A stretch of 64,000 nt of DNA from Betaproteobacteria bacterium (GCA_016716425.1 JADJWJ010000001.1:307001-371000); one strand, 5' to 3'. Positions 34,702-43,417 are shown, numbered from the stretch's first letter. The notes: a model not told the origin generated them from the letters alone. Translations and numbers: made by a program.

Positions 34702-35697
34702 TCACTGCCCCCGCGCGAACCACGCGAAGATCCGCTGCGGCAGCCAGTCGAGCCGGCCCGGCGCGGGACCCGTCATGAAGCCGACGTGGCCGCCGTGCGC
34801 CGGCTGCTCCAGCACGACGGCGGCCGCGACGTCGCCTCGGCCCGGCAGCGACGCGGCGGGCACGAACGGATCGTTGCGCGCGTTGATCACCAGCGTGGGC
34901 AGCGCGACGTCGGCAAGCCACGGCTTCGACGACGCGCGCGTCCAGTAGTCGTCGGCGCCGGCGAAGCCGTGCAGCGGGGCGGTGACGACGTCGTCGAAGT
35001 CCCACATCGTGCGCACGCGGGCGATCCTCCGCACGTCGAGCGATCCCGGGAAGCGTCGCGCGATGTCGTGCGCTTTCGGCTTCAGCGTGGCGAGGAAGTG
35101 CCACGTGTAGACGCGGTTGAGTCCCTGCCCGATCGCGATGCCCGACGCCATCAGGTCGAGCGGCACCGAGATCGCTGCCGCCGCGACCAGCGTGCGCGTG
35201 GCGCTGCTGCCCGCCCGCCCGACCCAGTTGAGCAGCGCGCTGCCCCCCAGCGAGATGCCGACCGCGTACACCGGCGTGCGCGGGTCGACGCGCGCGCGCA
35301 GCGCCCCGAGCATCGCGCCGACCTCCTCGTGGTCGCCGGAGTGGTAGGCGCGCGGACGCGCGTTGGGCGCGCCGCCGCAGCCGCGGAAGTGCGGGACGAC
35401 GCCGCGCCAGCCCTGCGCGGCGAGCAGCGCCATCAGGTGCAGCGCGTAGTGCGACCCGGCGCTGCCCTCGAGCCCGTGGAACAGCACGACCAGCGGTGCG
35501 TCCGCCGCGATGCCGGGTGCTCTCGCCAGCCAGTCGACGTCCCAGAAGTCGCCGTCGTGCGTGGCGATGCGCTCGCGCCGGTACGCCACGCCCGGCCGCG
35601 GCAGGAAGTATGGATAGATGGTCTGCGCGTGTCCGCCGGGCAGCCAGCGCGGACTGGCGAAAGGCGCCGGACGTCGCGGCGACGTGCCGTCGGGCAT
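34702..35697 (-). CDS. YheT-family alpha/beta hydrolase
   Basis: 331 residues from ATG 35697. It starts with the YheT-type ASPRWLPGGHAQTIYPYF, then LVVLFHGLEGSAGSHYA (oxyanion), AVGISLGGSALLNW (nucleophile Ser near 150), INARNDPFVPA (Asp near 285) and HGGHVGFM (His near 310). Bacterial YheT-like esterases have uncertain substrates. The frame is open upstream for another 45 codons, but these fall in repeat sequence (MKPPPRSLRSLPPAGG), so a longer repeat-encoded N-terminus is possible but unlikely. Confidence 0.9.
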   Translation of the reverse strand: MPDGTSPRRPAPFASPRWLPGGHAQTIYPYFLPRPGVAYRRERIATHDGDFWDVDWLARAPGIAADAPLVVLFHGLEGSAGSHYALHLMALLAAQGWRGVVPHFRGCGGAPNARPRAYHSGDHEEVGAMLGALRARVDPRTPVYAVGISLGGSALLNWVGRAGSSATRTLVAAAAISVPLDLMASGIAIGQGLNRVYTWHFLATLKPKAHDIARRFPGSLDVRRIARVRTMWDFDDVVTAPLHGFAGADDYWTRASSKPWLADVALPTLVINARNDPFVPAASLPGRGDVAAAVVLEQPAHGGHVGFMTGPAPGRLDWLPQRIFAWFARGQ

Positions 35698-35712
35698 TGC
35701 GTGCGTGTCAGT

Positions 35713-35988
35713 CGCGAAGGGCCGTCCCGAGCGACTGACCTGCCCCGCCGGGGGCAGCGAGCGCAGCAGCGGGGGCGGTTTCAGGCCCCCCGCCGGGGGC
35801 AGCGAGCGCAGCGAGCGTGGGGGCGGTTTCATGCGCGAAGGGCCGTCCCGAGCGACTGACCTGCCCCCGCCGGGGGCAGCGAGCGCAGCGAGCGTGGGGG
35901 CGGTTTCATGCGCGAAGGGCCGTCCCGAGCGACTGACCTGCCCCCGCCGGGGGCAGCGAGCGCAGCGAGCGTGGGGGCGGTTTCATCC
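35713..35988. repeat. Family A repeats, three copies plus a partial (77-bp unit)
   Basis: Units start with GCGAAGGGCCGTCCCGAGCG at 35713, 35835 and 35912; the last two are exact 77-bp tandem copies. A partial copy lacking the first half lies at about 35786-35834. All carry GGCAGCGAGCGCAGCGAGCG and end in GGGGGCGGTTTCAT. The unit differs from the 33028 array mainly by a GAGCGAC core instead of GAGGGAC. It occupies the whole gap between the YheT and CYTH-CHAD genes. Confidence 0.9.
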
Positions 35989-37583
35989 TAGTCGGCCGAC
36001 CAGAACGGACGCGCCCGGGCAAAGCCGCCCCACGCGGCGGTGAGCGCATCCGTGCGTTCCGCGCCGCGGGCGATCGCCCAGCCGGAGAACGCCGCCGCGG
36101 CCGGCGACTGCGCGCCGGCGAGTTCCCCCGCGAGCCGCGCGGCGACTGCGGCGTCGTTCCACACGCCGAGTTCCTCCTGCAGTGCGGTGAGCGCCTTGCG
36201 GTAGCTCTTCGTGCGCTTCTTCGGGTACAGCGGCGCGAAGAACTCCGTGGCGTAGCGCAGGTGCTTCGCGGCGAGCCGCGCCGCGTGCCGCGTCTCCGGC
36301 GTCGCGTGCGCGAGGTCGGCACCCAGTGCCTCCAGCGCGCGGTGGCGGCGCTTGAGCAGAGGCCGCGCGAACTCCCGCGCGGGCAGCGCGAGGCGCGGCT
36401 TGCCGTCGTGGCCGTGCGGCGCGGCCGCGGCGGGCGCCGCCGCGAGCGCCGCGGCCGCGAGCACCAGGCGCACGAAGCGCGGCGACGCCACGGCCGCGCG
36501 CGCGATCGTCCTGGCCTCGCGCCGCCGCACGGCGACGCGCGCGGCGAGCTTCGCGAGGGAGGCGGTTAACGCATCGGCGCGGCCGCCGCGCTGCGCCGCC
36601 GCGGCGAACGCGGGCAGTGTCGCGGTCGCGAACACGTCGAGGTCGCGCGCCGGTCCCAGCGACTGCGCGAGCCAGCGCAGTTCGACGCGCAGCGGCTCGA
36701 CCGCCGGCGGCGCCATCGCGCGGCGCGCGAGCGACACGCACGCGCGCAGCCGGCGCACGCCGATGCGCATCTGGTGGATCCACTCCGGGTCGTCACCGGC
36801 GACGACGCCGTGGGCATTGCGCTCGATCTGCGCGAGCGACGCGCGGATGAACGCCGCGAACGCGGCGGCCGCCGTGCACTTGCCGGGCAGGTCCGCGTCC
36901 GCCGCGCGGACCGGTGCGGTTACCGGCGGGTGCCGCAGCGCGTGGCCGCGCTCCGCCTTGCTGGCGGGCTCGAAGGCGAGCGGCAGGTCGGCGGCGAGCG
37001 CGTGCGCGAGGTCGAACAGGCGGATGGGGTCGCCCGCCTCCAGCTCGAGTTCGATCTCGTGGACCGGCGCGCGGACGAGCGGGCCGCCATCGTCGGTGCG
37101 CACCTCGCCTAAGTCGACGCACAGGTGTGCCATCGTGCTGTCGGCGAAGGCGAGGGGGATGGTCGTGCGCGCGAAGTCGGTCGTGAAGCGCGGAGCGAGA
37201 CCTTGCCGCTCCGCGCGGCCGAGGATGCGCCGGTACGGCGTGGTGGCGAAGCGCCGCGGGTCGAGCGCGCGCCCGGCCACCGGCCACTCGAACTCGGTCC
37301 GTGCCGCGAGCCCGCCCGCCTGCGGCGCCACCGCCGGGCCCTTGACCGTCTGCACCCAGCGGCGGCCGTCGCGCCGCAGCCGCAGCGCGATTCCGGCGTG
37401 CGCGAGCGCGCCGTCGTCGGTGTCGTAGTAGGTGGAGACGAGCCGGACGGTCCGCGCGCGGCCGCGCCGGACGGCCTTCACGGCCGAGTGCCGTGCGATC
37501 GCGGGCGCGGCGTCCGGTGCGATGCGGAGCTTCAACTCCGTCTCCAGCGGCAGCGCCGGTTCTGCGCGCGGGCAGGCGGGCAC
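35988..37583 (-). CDS. CYTH and CHAD domain protein (triphosphatase/polyphosphate-associated)
   Basis: 531 residues. The CYTH domain (about 20-215) shows LETELKLRI (ExExK motif), STYYDTDDGALAHAGIALRL and RTEFEWPVAG. The CHAD domain (about 240-530) is alpha-helical and rich in basic residues, with EWIHQMRIGVRRLRACVSL and HAARLAAKHLRYATEFFAPL. Such fusions are inorganic triphosphatases or polyphosphate-granule proteins. GTG 37583 is preferred because GGAG lies six bases upstream; TTG three codons earlier is the alternative. It follows the DAHP synthase stop by 11 bases. Confidence 0.88.
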   Translation of the reverse strand: MPACPRAEPALPLETELKLRIAPDAAPAIARHSAVKAVRRGRARTVRLVSTYYDTDDGALAHAGIALRLRRDGRRWVQTVKGPAVAPQAGGLAARTEFEWPVAGRALDPRRFATTPYRRILGRAERQGLAPRFTTDFARTTIPLAFADSTMAHLCVDLGEVRTDDGGPLVRAPVHEIELELEAGDPIRLFDLAHALAADLPLAFEPASKAERGHALRHPPVTAPVRAADADLPGKCTAAAAFAAFIRASLAQIERNAHGVVAGDDPEWIHQMRIGVRRLRACVSLARRAMAPPAVEPLRVELRWLAQSLGPARDLDVFATATLPAFAAAAQRGGRADALTASLAKLAARVAVRRREARTIARAAVASPRFVRLVLAAAALAAAPAAAAPHGHDGKPRLALPAREFARPLLKRRHRALEALGADLAHATPETRHAARLAAKHLRYATEFFAPLYPKKRTKSYRKALTALQEELGVWNDAAVAARLAGELAGAQSPAAAAFSGWAIARGAERTDALTAAWGGFARARPFWSAD

Positions 37584-37594
37584 GCGCAACTCCG

Positions 37595-38719
37595 TCAGGC
37601 CTCGTCGGTCAGCTTGAAGCGCCGCTGCCGGACCGCCTCGGCGAGCACGTGCAGCGTGTCGACGGTGGCGTCCCAGCCAATGCACGCGTCGGTGATCGAG
37701 ACGCCATACTGCAGCGCCTGCCCGGGCACGAGGTCCTGCCGGCCCGGGTGGATGTGGCTCTCGATCATCACGCCGCAGATGCGCGCGTCGCCGGCCGCGA
37801 TCTGGCCGGCGACGTCGTGCGCGACGTCGACCTGCCGGTCGTGCTGCTTCTGGCTGTTCGCGTGCGAGCAGTCGACCATCACGCGCGCGGCGAGGCCGGC
37901 GTGTGCGAGTTCGCGGCAGGCCGCCTCGACGCTCGCGGCGTCGTAGTTCGCCGTCCTGCCGCCGCGCAGGATGATGTGGCAGTCCTCGTTGCCGGCGGTG
38001 TGGACGATCGCCGAGTGCCCGCCCTTGGTCACCGACAGGAAGTGGTGTGGCGCCGAGGCCGCCTTGATCGCGTCGACGGCGACCTTGACGTCGCCGTTGG
38101 TGCCGTTCTTGAAGCCGACCGGGCAGGAGAGGCCGGATGCGAGTTCGCGGTGCACCTGGCTTTCCGTCGTGCGGGCGCCGATGGCGCCCCACGCGATCAG
38201 GTCGGCGATGTATTGCGGCGTGATCATGTCGAGGTACTCGGTGCCCGCCGGGACGTCGAGTTCGTTCACCTCGACCAGAATGCGGCGCGCGAGCCGCAGC
38301 CCCTCGTTGATGCGGAAGCTGTCGTCGAGCCGCGGGTCGTTGATGAGGCCCTTCCAGCCGACGGTCGTACGCGGCTTCTCGAAGTAGACGCGCATCACGA
38401 TGATCAGCCGGTCGGCGAGTTCCTGCCGCAGCGCGGCGAGCCGCGTGGCGTAGTCGATCGCGGCGTCGTAGTCGTGGATCGAGCAGGGGCCGACGACGAC
38501 CAGCAGCCGGTCGTCGGCGCCGTGCAGCACGCGGTGGATCGCGTGGCGCGCGTCGTACGTCGTCGTGGCGGCGCGTTCGGAGGCCGGGAACTCGCGCAGC
38601 AGGTGCGACGGCGGCGACAGCTCCGAGATCTCGGTGATGCGCGTGTCGTCGATCGGGTGCGCGGCGGCGGGCGCCGCGCCGGCGATGGACTTGTGGCGGT
38701 GGGCGGTCGAGGTAGGCAC
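37595..38719 (-). CDS. 3-deoxy-7-phosphoheptulonate synthase, class I
   Basis: 374 residues from GTG 38719, which has AAGGAA about 8 bases upstream; a TTG at 38749 is the alternative. Motifs are LVVVGPCSIHDYDAAIDYA, RVYFEKPRTTVGWKGLINDP, AIGARTTESQVHRELASGLS, PVGFKNGTNGDVKVAVDAI and MVDCSHANSQKQ. It condenses PEP and erythrose 4-phosphate, committing carbon to the shikimate pathway. It belongs to the AroF/AroG/AroH class, but the feedback type (Phe, Tyr or Trp) cannot be read reliably. Confidence 0.96.
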   Translation of the reverse strand: MPTSTAHRHKSIAGAAPAAAHPIDDTRITEISELSPPSHLLREFPASERAATTTYDARHAIHRVLHGADDRLLVVVGPCSIHDYDAAIDYATRLAALRQELADRLIIVMRVYFEKPRTTVGWKGLINDPRLDDSFRINEGLRLARRILVEVNELDVPAGTEYLDMITPQYIADLIAWGAIGARTTESQVHRELASGLSCPVGFKNGTNGDVKVAVDAIKAASAPHHFLSVTKGGHSAIVHTAGNEDCHIILRGGRTANYDAASVEAACRELAHAGLAARVMVDCSHANSQKQHDRQVDVAHDVAGQIAAGDARICGVMIESHIHPGRQDLVPGQALQYGVSITDACIGWDATVDTLHVLAEAVRQRRFKLTDEA

Positions 38720-38749
38720 GGCCGGGTTTCCTTGGGAAAAATCAGCCAA

Positions 38750-38978
38750 AACAATATATTACCGCATCCGGCCCGCAGGGTGTGGCGGGGGGCACGAAAG
38801 CATGGTGCACCGCGGTATGGCACCCGCGCAACACCCGCGCCGCGGCCGTCGTCGAAACCATTGCTTCGGCCGTTTCCGATACCGTAGACTGCCCTGAAGA
38901 GGTTGCGACCGGTCGCTGGGACCGCCCGCAGCGGGCCGTGGACAAAGGCCCGATCACCGCAAAGCCGAAGGGATACGC
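38750..38978. promoter_or_regulatory. Divergent control region, DAHP synthase / PsiF-like gene
   Basis: 229 bases between diverging starts. An AT-rich patch CAATATATTA (38752-38761) gives a TAATAT -10 candidate about 37 bases upstream of the synthase GTG on the minus strand. No good -35 hexamer is recognisable at the expected distance. For the plus-strand gene no clear pho box or sigma70 hexamer pair was found. Confidence 0.35.
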
Positions 38979-39266
38979 ATGAAGTCGCTGATGGCACTGG
39001 TCGTCGCGGGCGCGCTGGTCGCGGCCCCGGCGTTTGGCGCCGACACCAAGGCCGCCGCCAATCCGCAGCAGGAGAGGATGAAGGCCTGCAACGAGCAGGC
39101 GGGCGACAAGAAGGGCGAAGAGCGCAAGGCGTTCATGAAGACCTGCCTGTCGAATAAGCCGGCCGCGAAGCCCGAGAGCCGGATGGCGTTCTGCAACAAG
39201 CAGACCGCCGGCCTGAAGGGCGAGGAGCGCAACAAGGCGCAGAGCGAGTGCATGAAGGGCGGCTGA
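38979..39266 (+). CDS. PsiF-repeat exported protein
   Basis: 95 residues. Signal peptide MKSLMALVVAGALVAAPAFG (cleavage after AFG/A). Two PsiF-type repeats follow: ERMKACNEQAGDKKGEERKA with MKTCLS, and SRMAFCNKQTAGLKGEERNK with SECMKGG. Four cysteines in two CN...C pairs could form disulfides in the periplasm. PsiF is phosphate-starvation inducible in E. coli; the function is unknown. A strong intrinsic terminator follows. Confidence 0.9.
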   Translation: MKSLMALVVAGALVAAPAFGADTKAAANPQQERMKACNEQAGDKKGEERKAFMKTCLSNKPAAKPESRMAFCNKQTAGLKGEERNKAQSECMKGG

Positions 39267-39326
39267 ACGCCCGCGACGATTGCTGAACACGGCCGGGTGA
39301 CCTCCTGTCCATCCGGCCGAGGCTGA

Positions 39327-39365
39327 CAAGGCCGCATCGGGGCAACCCTTTGCGGCCTTGTTTTT
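39327..39365 (+). terminator. Rho-independent terminator after psiF-like gene
   Basis: Perfect 10-bp arms CAAGGCCGCA (39327-39336) and TGCGGCCTTG (39351-39360) with a 14-base loop, followed directly by TTTTT (39361-39365). It ends the PsiF-like transcript. Confidence 0.9.
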
Positions 39366-39376
39366 GCTGCCGCGGC

Positions 39377-39550
39377 GGGTGGTTCTCTCAAAATGGGACG
39401 CAGAGGCGCAGAGAACGCCAGGCTCCCCTGCGCCTTGGCTGCGCTTCGTGATCTGCGCACGCCACGTCGGCCGAGCCGGTGGTTCTCTGGCGAAGCGGCG
39501 CAGAGAAGCGAGGTTCCTCTGCGCCTCTGAGTCTCTTTGCGAGAACACCC
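39377..39550. repeat. MITE-like element with 38-bp terminal inverted repeats
   Basis: The left end (GGGTGGTTCTCTCAAAATGG, then GACGCAGAGGCGCAGAGAAC, 39377-39416) is matched in reverse complement by the right end (39513-39550), where the plus strand reads GTTCCTCTGCGCCTCTGAGT. A third, internal partial copy starts at 39481 (GGTTCTCTGGCGAAGCGGCG). The GCAGAGGCGCAGAG core is known to me as a widespread intergenic repeat theme in bacteria. It fills the gap between the terminator and the rRNA methyltransferase stop, with no coding capacity. Confidence 0.7.
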
Positions 39551-39552
39551 GT

Positions 39553-40749
39553 TCACACCTTGCGGACGAGCAGCCCCTTCAGGTACTCGCCCTCGGGAAA
39601 GGCGAGCGCCACCGGATGGTCGGGGGCGGCGCCGAGCGTGCGCAGCACCTGCCCGTCCGCGCCGGCGTCCAGCGCGGCGCCGGCGACGATCTTGCGGAAG
39701 AGGTCGGCGCTGATCCCGCCCGAACACGAGAACGTCAGCAGCAGGCCGCCGGGTGCGAGCAGCTTGAACGCCAGCAGGTTGACGTCCTTGTACGCGCGCG
39801 CCGCGCGCTGCGCGTGCGCCGCCGTCGGCGCGAATTTCGGCGGGTCGAGCACCACGAGGTCGAACACGGCGCCGTCGTTGCGCAGGCGGCGCAGGTCCGC
39901 GAAGGCGTCGGCTTCCACCCAGGTCGCGGCCGCGGCCGGCAGCGCCGGGTTGCGCGCGAGGTTCTCGCGGGCCAGCGCCAGCGCGTCGCCCGAGCTGTCG
40001 ATCGATGCCACGGACGCCGCGCCGCCGGCGAGCGCCGCCAGCGTGAACCCACCCGTGTAGCAGAACGCATTGAGGGTGCGGCGCTCGTGCGCCAGCTCGC
40101 GCACGAGTCGCCGGTTGTCGCGCTGGTCGAGGAAGAATCCCGTCTTCTGGCCGGCGACCGGATCCACGCGGTACGCGATGCCGTCCTCGAGGATCGCGAC
40201 CGCGGGCGGCAGGTGGCCGGCCAGCGGGCCGGTGCGGGGCGGCAGGCCTTCCAGCGCGCGCACCTCGGCGTCCGAGCGCTCGTAGACGCAGCGCACGCCC
40301 GGCAAGGCGGCGAGCGCGGCGACGAGCGCCGCACGCCAGCGCTCGGCGCCGGCCGCCAGGCACTGCAGTACGACCACGTCGCCGTAGCGGTCCGCGATCA
40401 CGCCGGGCAGCCCGTCCGATTCGCCGTGGACGAGCCGCGCGGCCGTGTGGCGCGCGTCGAGCATCGGCGCGCGCGCGGCCGCGGCGCGTTCGACCGCGCG
40501 CCGGATGAACGCGTCGTCGATCGTCGCGCCGACGGTAAACGACCAGACGCGCGCGCGGATCTGCGACGCCGGCGAGTAGGCGGCGGAAGCGAGCCACGCG
40601 CCGTCGGCGCCGACGAGCGCGACCGTGTCGCCGGTCCCCGGATCGCCGGTGACGCGGTCCACCGCGCCCGAGAACACCCACGGATGCCGCAGCGCGAGCG
40701 ACCGTTCGCGTCCCGGCCGCAGCACCAGGGCCGGCCCTGCCACCGGCAC
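39553..40749 (-). CDS. Class I SAM-dependent rRNA methyltransferase (RlmI-like)
   Basis: 398 residues from GTG 40749. An N-terminal PUA-like domain (LRPGRERSLALRHPWVFSGA) is followed by an EEHE-like region and the Rossmann methyltransferase domain with AFCYTGGFTLAALAGGAASV (motif I), VVLDPPKFAPTAAH (motif IV) and FSCSGGISADLF. It matches RlmI/YccW-type 23S rRNA m5C methyltransferases. The start is uncertain: a second GTG lies two codons later and the frame is open further upstream, but that overlaps the VIT1-like gene. Confidence 0.88.
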   Translation of the reverse strand: MPVAGPALVLRPGRERSLALRHPWVFSGAVDRVTGDPGTGDTVALVGADGAWLASAAYSPASQIRARVWSFTVGATIDDAFIRRAVERAAAARAPMLDARHTAARLVHGESDGLPGVIADRYGDVVVLQCLAAGAERWRAALVAALAALPGVRCVYERSDAEVRALEGLPPRTGPLAGHLPPAVAILEDGIAYRVDPVAGQKTGFFLDQRDNRRLVRELAHERRTLNAFCYTGGFTLAALAGGAASVASIDSSGDALALARENLARNPALPAAAATWVEADAFADLRRLRNDGAVFDLVVLDPPKFAPTAAHAQRAARAYKDVNLLAFKLLAPGGLLLTFSCSGGISADLFRKIVAGAALDAGADGQVLRTLGAAPDHPVALAFPEGEYLKGLLVRKV

Positions 40750-40804
40750 ACCGGTCGCCGCGGTGGGCGCTGCGCGTGGCCGCTGCCTGCGCGTGCCGCC
40801 GCGG

Positions 40805-41848
40805 TCAGCCGAGCGCGACACCGAAGAGGCGGCCGATGCCGAACGTGATGGCGCCCGCAAGCGCGCCCAGCGCCAGCATCCGCCCCCCCGAGTACCACGC
40901 GCTGCGCCCCGTGAAGAGCGACAGCGTGGCGCCGATCGCGAACAATGCCACCGCGGTGACCGCCACGCCCGAGACGAGCGCGCGGGTGCCGGTCGCGAAC
41001 ACGAACGGCGCCAGCGGCAGCGCGGCGCCGGCGGCGAACGACACGAACGACGCCGTCGCGGCGCCGACCGGCGAGCCTAACTCGGCCGGATTGAGGCCCA
41101 GCTCCTCGCGCGCCAGCGTGTCGAGCGCGTGCTCCGGGTCGGCGACGATCTTCTTCGCGAGCCGGTTGGCCTCCTTCTGCGGCAGTCCCTTGGCGGCGTA
41201 GATCAGCGCGAGCTCCTGCGCCTCGGCTTCCGGGTACTGCGTGAGCTCGTCGCGCTCGAGCCCGATCTGGTACTCGAAGAGCTCGCGCTGCGAGCGCACC
41301 GACACGTACTCGCCGGCGGCCATCGCGAAGGCGCCCGCTGCGAGGCCGGCCACGCCGGAGACGAGCACGAGATGCGTGTCGGCGCTGGCGCCGGCCACGC
41401 CGAGGATGAGGCTCGCGTTGGACACGAGGCCGTCGTTGACGCCGAACACCGCGGCGCGCAGGTTGCCGCCGCTGCCCAGGCCGCGATGGTGGAACTCGAC
41501 GGTGCCGGGTGCCGACGGCGCGGGGTGGCCGGTGTCGGCGCCGTGCGAAGTTGCGTAGACCGCCATGCCGCGGACCTTCATCGCGGCCAGCACCGGCCGC
41601 AGCCGGCGCGGGCCCAGCCAGCCGACGAGGCGGGCGACGAGCCGCGTGCGCGGGTCCGGCGCAAACGGTGGCGGCGGCGGGTGCCCGCGCGCCGTCAACT
41701 GCGCGCGCCAGATCGCCGCCTGCGCCTCGGCCTCGCCGGCCAGGCGCACGAACAGTTCGGCGCGCACGGTCCCGGCCTCGGCCGCGGCGCATGCGCGGTA
41801 GAGAAACGCGGAGCGCTGCTCCTCCTGCCAGCTCGACAGCGGGTTCAC
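40805..41848 (-). CDS. VIT1/CCC1-family membrane protein with ferritin-like N-terminus
   Basis: 347 residues from GTG 41848. The first 130 residues look like a ferritin/rubrerythrin-type helical bundle (SSWQEEQRSAFLYRACAAAE). The VIT1 domain follows with LRAAVFGVNDGLVSNASLIL, GAFAMAAGEYVSVRSQRELF, and about five membrane segments to the C-terminus. It likely transports Fe2+ or Mn2+ across the inner membrane, with the soluble domain binding metal. It sits between the rRNA methyltransferase and the aldo-keto reductase on the same strand, 32 bases from the latter. Confidence 0.88.
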   Translation of the reverse strand: MNPLSSWQEEQRSAFLYRACAAAEAGTVRAELFVRLAGEAEAQAAIWRAQLTARGHPPPPPFAPDPRTRLVARLVGWLGPRRLRPVLAAMKVRGMAVYATSHGADTGHPAPSAPGTVEFHHRGLGSGGNLRAAVFGVNDGLVSNASLILGVAGASADTHLVLVSGVAGLAAGAFAMAAGEYVSVRSQRELFEYQIGLERDELTQYPEAEAQELALIYAAKGLPQKEANRLAKKIVADPEHALDTLAREELGLNPAELGSPVGAATASFVSFAAGAALPLAPFVFATGTRALVSGVAVTAVALFAIGATLSLFTGRSAWYSGGRMLALGALAGAITFGIGRLFGVALG

Positions 41849-41880
41849 GGCGCAGCCATTGTGGACGCCCTGCGCACCGG

Positions 41881-42843
41881 TCAGCCCGCGACCGCGGCGT
41901 CGATGCGGGCCATCACGTCGGGTGCGAGGCGCGCCACCACCGGCAGCGCCGCCAGGTTCTCGCGCACCTGCTCGACGCGCGACGCGCCCGTGATTACCGT
42001 CGACACGTGCGGGTTCTTGAGGCACCACGCGAGCGCGAGCTGCGCGAGCGTGCAGCCGAGGTCGGCGGCGATCGGCGCCAGCCGCGCGACCCGGGCGATC
42101 TTCGCCTCGTCGGACAGTCGCTCGGCGAGCCACTCGTAGCCCTTGAGCGTCGCGCGCGAGCCCGCGGGAATGCCAGCGGCGTACTTGCCGGTCAACAGGC
42201 CCGACGCGAGCGGGCTCCAGACGGTCGTGCCGAGCCCGTAGTCGGCGTACAGGCGAGCGTACTCGCGCTCCACGCGCTCACGGTGGAAGAGGTTGTACTG
42301 CGGCTGCTCCATCACCGGCCGGTGCAGGTGGTGGCGATCGGCGATGTGCCAGGCGGCGACAATGTCGGCGGCCGGCCACTCGGACGTACCCCAGTACAGC
42401 GCCTTGCCGGACGCCACCATGTCCGACATCGCCCACACGGTTTCCTCGATCGGCGTGTCCGGGTCGGGCCGGTGGCAGAACACGAGGTCGACGTAGTCGA
42501 GCTGCAGGCGCGCGAGCGAGCCGTCGAGCGCCTGCCGCAGGTACTTGCGGTTGAGCGTGTTCTTCTCGTTGGGGCCGTCCGCCAGGCCCCAGAAGAACTT
42601 CGTCGACACGACGTAGGAACTGCGCCGCCAGCCCGACCGGCGCAGCACGTCGCCCATGATCCGCTCGGACTCGCCCTTCGCGTAGGCCTCCGCGTTGTCG
42701 AAGAAGTTGACGCCGGCGTCGTACGCGGCGGCCATGCACTCGCGGGCGGCGTCCGTGCCGAGCTGGTTGGCATACGTGACCCACGAGCCGAACGAAAGCT
42801 CGCTGACCTTGAGGCCGGTGCGGCCGAGGCGACGGTAGTTCAT
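41881..42843 (-). CDS. Aldo/keto reductase (K+ channel beta-subunit-like)
   Basis: 320 residues. It starts MNYRRLGRTGLKVSELSFGS; catalytic residues are visible as Asp/Tyr in NFFDNAEAYAKGESERIMG, Lys in VVSTKFFW and His in LVFCHRPDPD. The C-terminal NADPH segment includes LGCTLAQLALAWCLKNPHVS. It reduces aldehydes or ketones in the cytoplasm with NADPH. Long upstream reading in frame was ignored because conserved sequence begins at this ATG. Confidence 0.93.
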   Translation of the reverse strand: MNYRRLGRTGLKVSELSFGSWVTYANQLGTDAARECMAAAYDAGVNFFDNAEAYAKGESERIMGDVLRRSGWRRSSYVVSTKFFWGLADGPNEKNTLNRKYLRQALDGSLARLQLDYVDLVFCHRPDPDTPIEETVWAMSDMVASGKALYWGTSEWPAADIVAAWHIADRHHLHRPVMEQPQYNLFHRERVEREYARLYADYGLGTTVWSPLASGLLTGKYAAGIPAGSRATLKGYEWLAERLSDEAKIARVARLAPIAADLGCTLAQLALAWCLKNPHVSTVITGASRVEQVRENLAALPVVARLAPDVMARIDAAVAG

Positions 42844-42922
42844 GCGGAGGCAGCCTACGCCCGGGCGGCGGACCGGACCTTGCGTTGCGTCATGGCGGGC
42901 GGCGCGGTCGCGCGTGGCACCG

Positions 42923-43180
42923 TCACAGCGTCGGCGGGCCGCGGCGGGCGCCGGCCTCGAGCCGCTCCTGGCACGCGATGCAGCGCGCCGCCGACGGGCT
43001 CGCCGCGAGGCGGGCGTGCGGGATCGGCTCGCCGCACTCCACACAGGTGCCGTACGTCCCGTCGGCGACACGAACCAGCGCGGCCTCGACCTCGGCCAGC
43101 TCGCCGGCGTCGCGCGACACCTCGGCGACATCGAGCGCCGTCTCGAGGTCGGCCACCGCCCAGTCGTCGGTCTCCTCCAT
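42923..43180 (-). CDS. DksA/TraR-type zinc finger protein, N-terminus possibly lost
   Basis: 85 residues from ATG 43180. The zinc finger TCVECGEPIPHARLAASPSA..RCIAC and the coiled-coil part DLETALDVAEVSRDAGELAE are typical of DksA/TraR proteins that bind RNA polymerase. The same frame continues upstream for 25 plausible family-like codons (LRAEITVKLNAQENPALIGL) to about 43256, where it hits TGA without any ATG/GTG/TTG start. Either it starts at 43180, uses a non-standard start, or the 5' end has decayed. The acidic tip motif of true DksA is not evident. Confidence 0.7.
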   Translation of the reverse strand: MEETDDWAVADLETALDVAEVSRDAGELAEVEAALVRVADGTYGTCVECGEPIPHARLAASPSAARCIACQERLEAGARRGPPTL

Positions 43181-43315
43181 CCGGTTGATGAGGCCGATGA
43201 GCGCCGGGTTCTCCTGCGCGTTGAGCTTGACCGTGATCTCCGCGCGCAGCGCGTTGCTACGTCACCGCATCGTCCATCGGCACCTGCCAAAACGCAAGCG
43301 ACCGGTGCGGCGGGG

Positions 43316-43344
43316 CTTGAAGCCCGCGGCCGCGAACCCCAGAT
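43316..43344 (+). promoter_or_regulatory. Sigma32-type heat-shock promoter of hsp20
   Basis: CTTGAAG (43316-43322), a 14-base spacer, then CCCCAGAT (43337-43344). This closely fits the heat-shock sigma factor consensus CTTGAAA-N(13-14)-CCCCATnT. It stands about 74 bases upstream of the small heat-shock protein ATG. Confidence 0.65.
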
Positions 43345-43417
43345 GGGCTGTGTCGGCGGGCGCTGCCGCAACGCGGCGGCATCCCGCGCCAACCTCATCG
43401 CGAATGGAGAAACGCCC

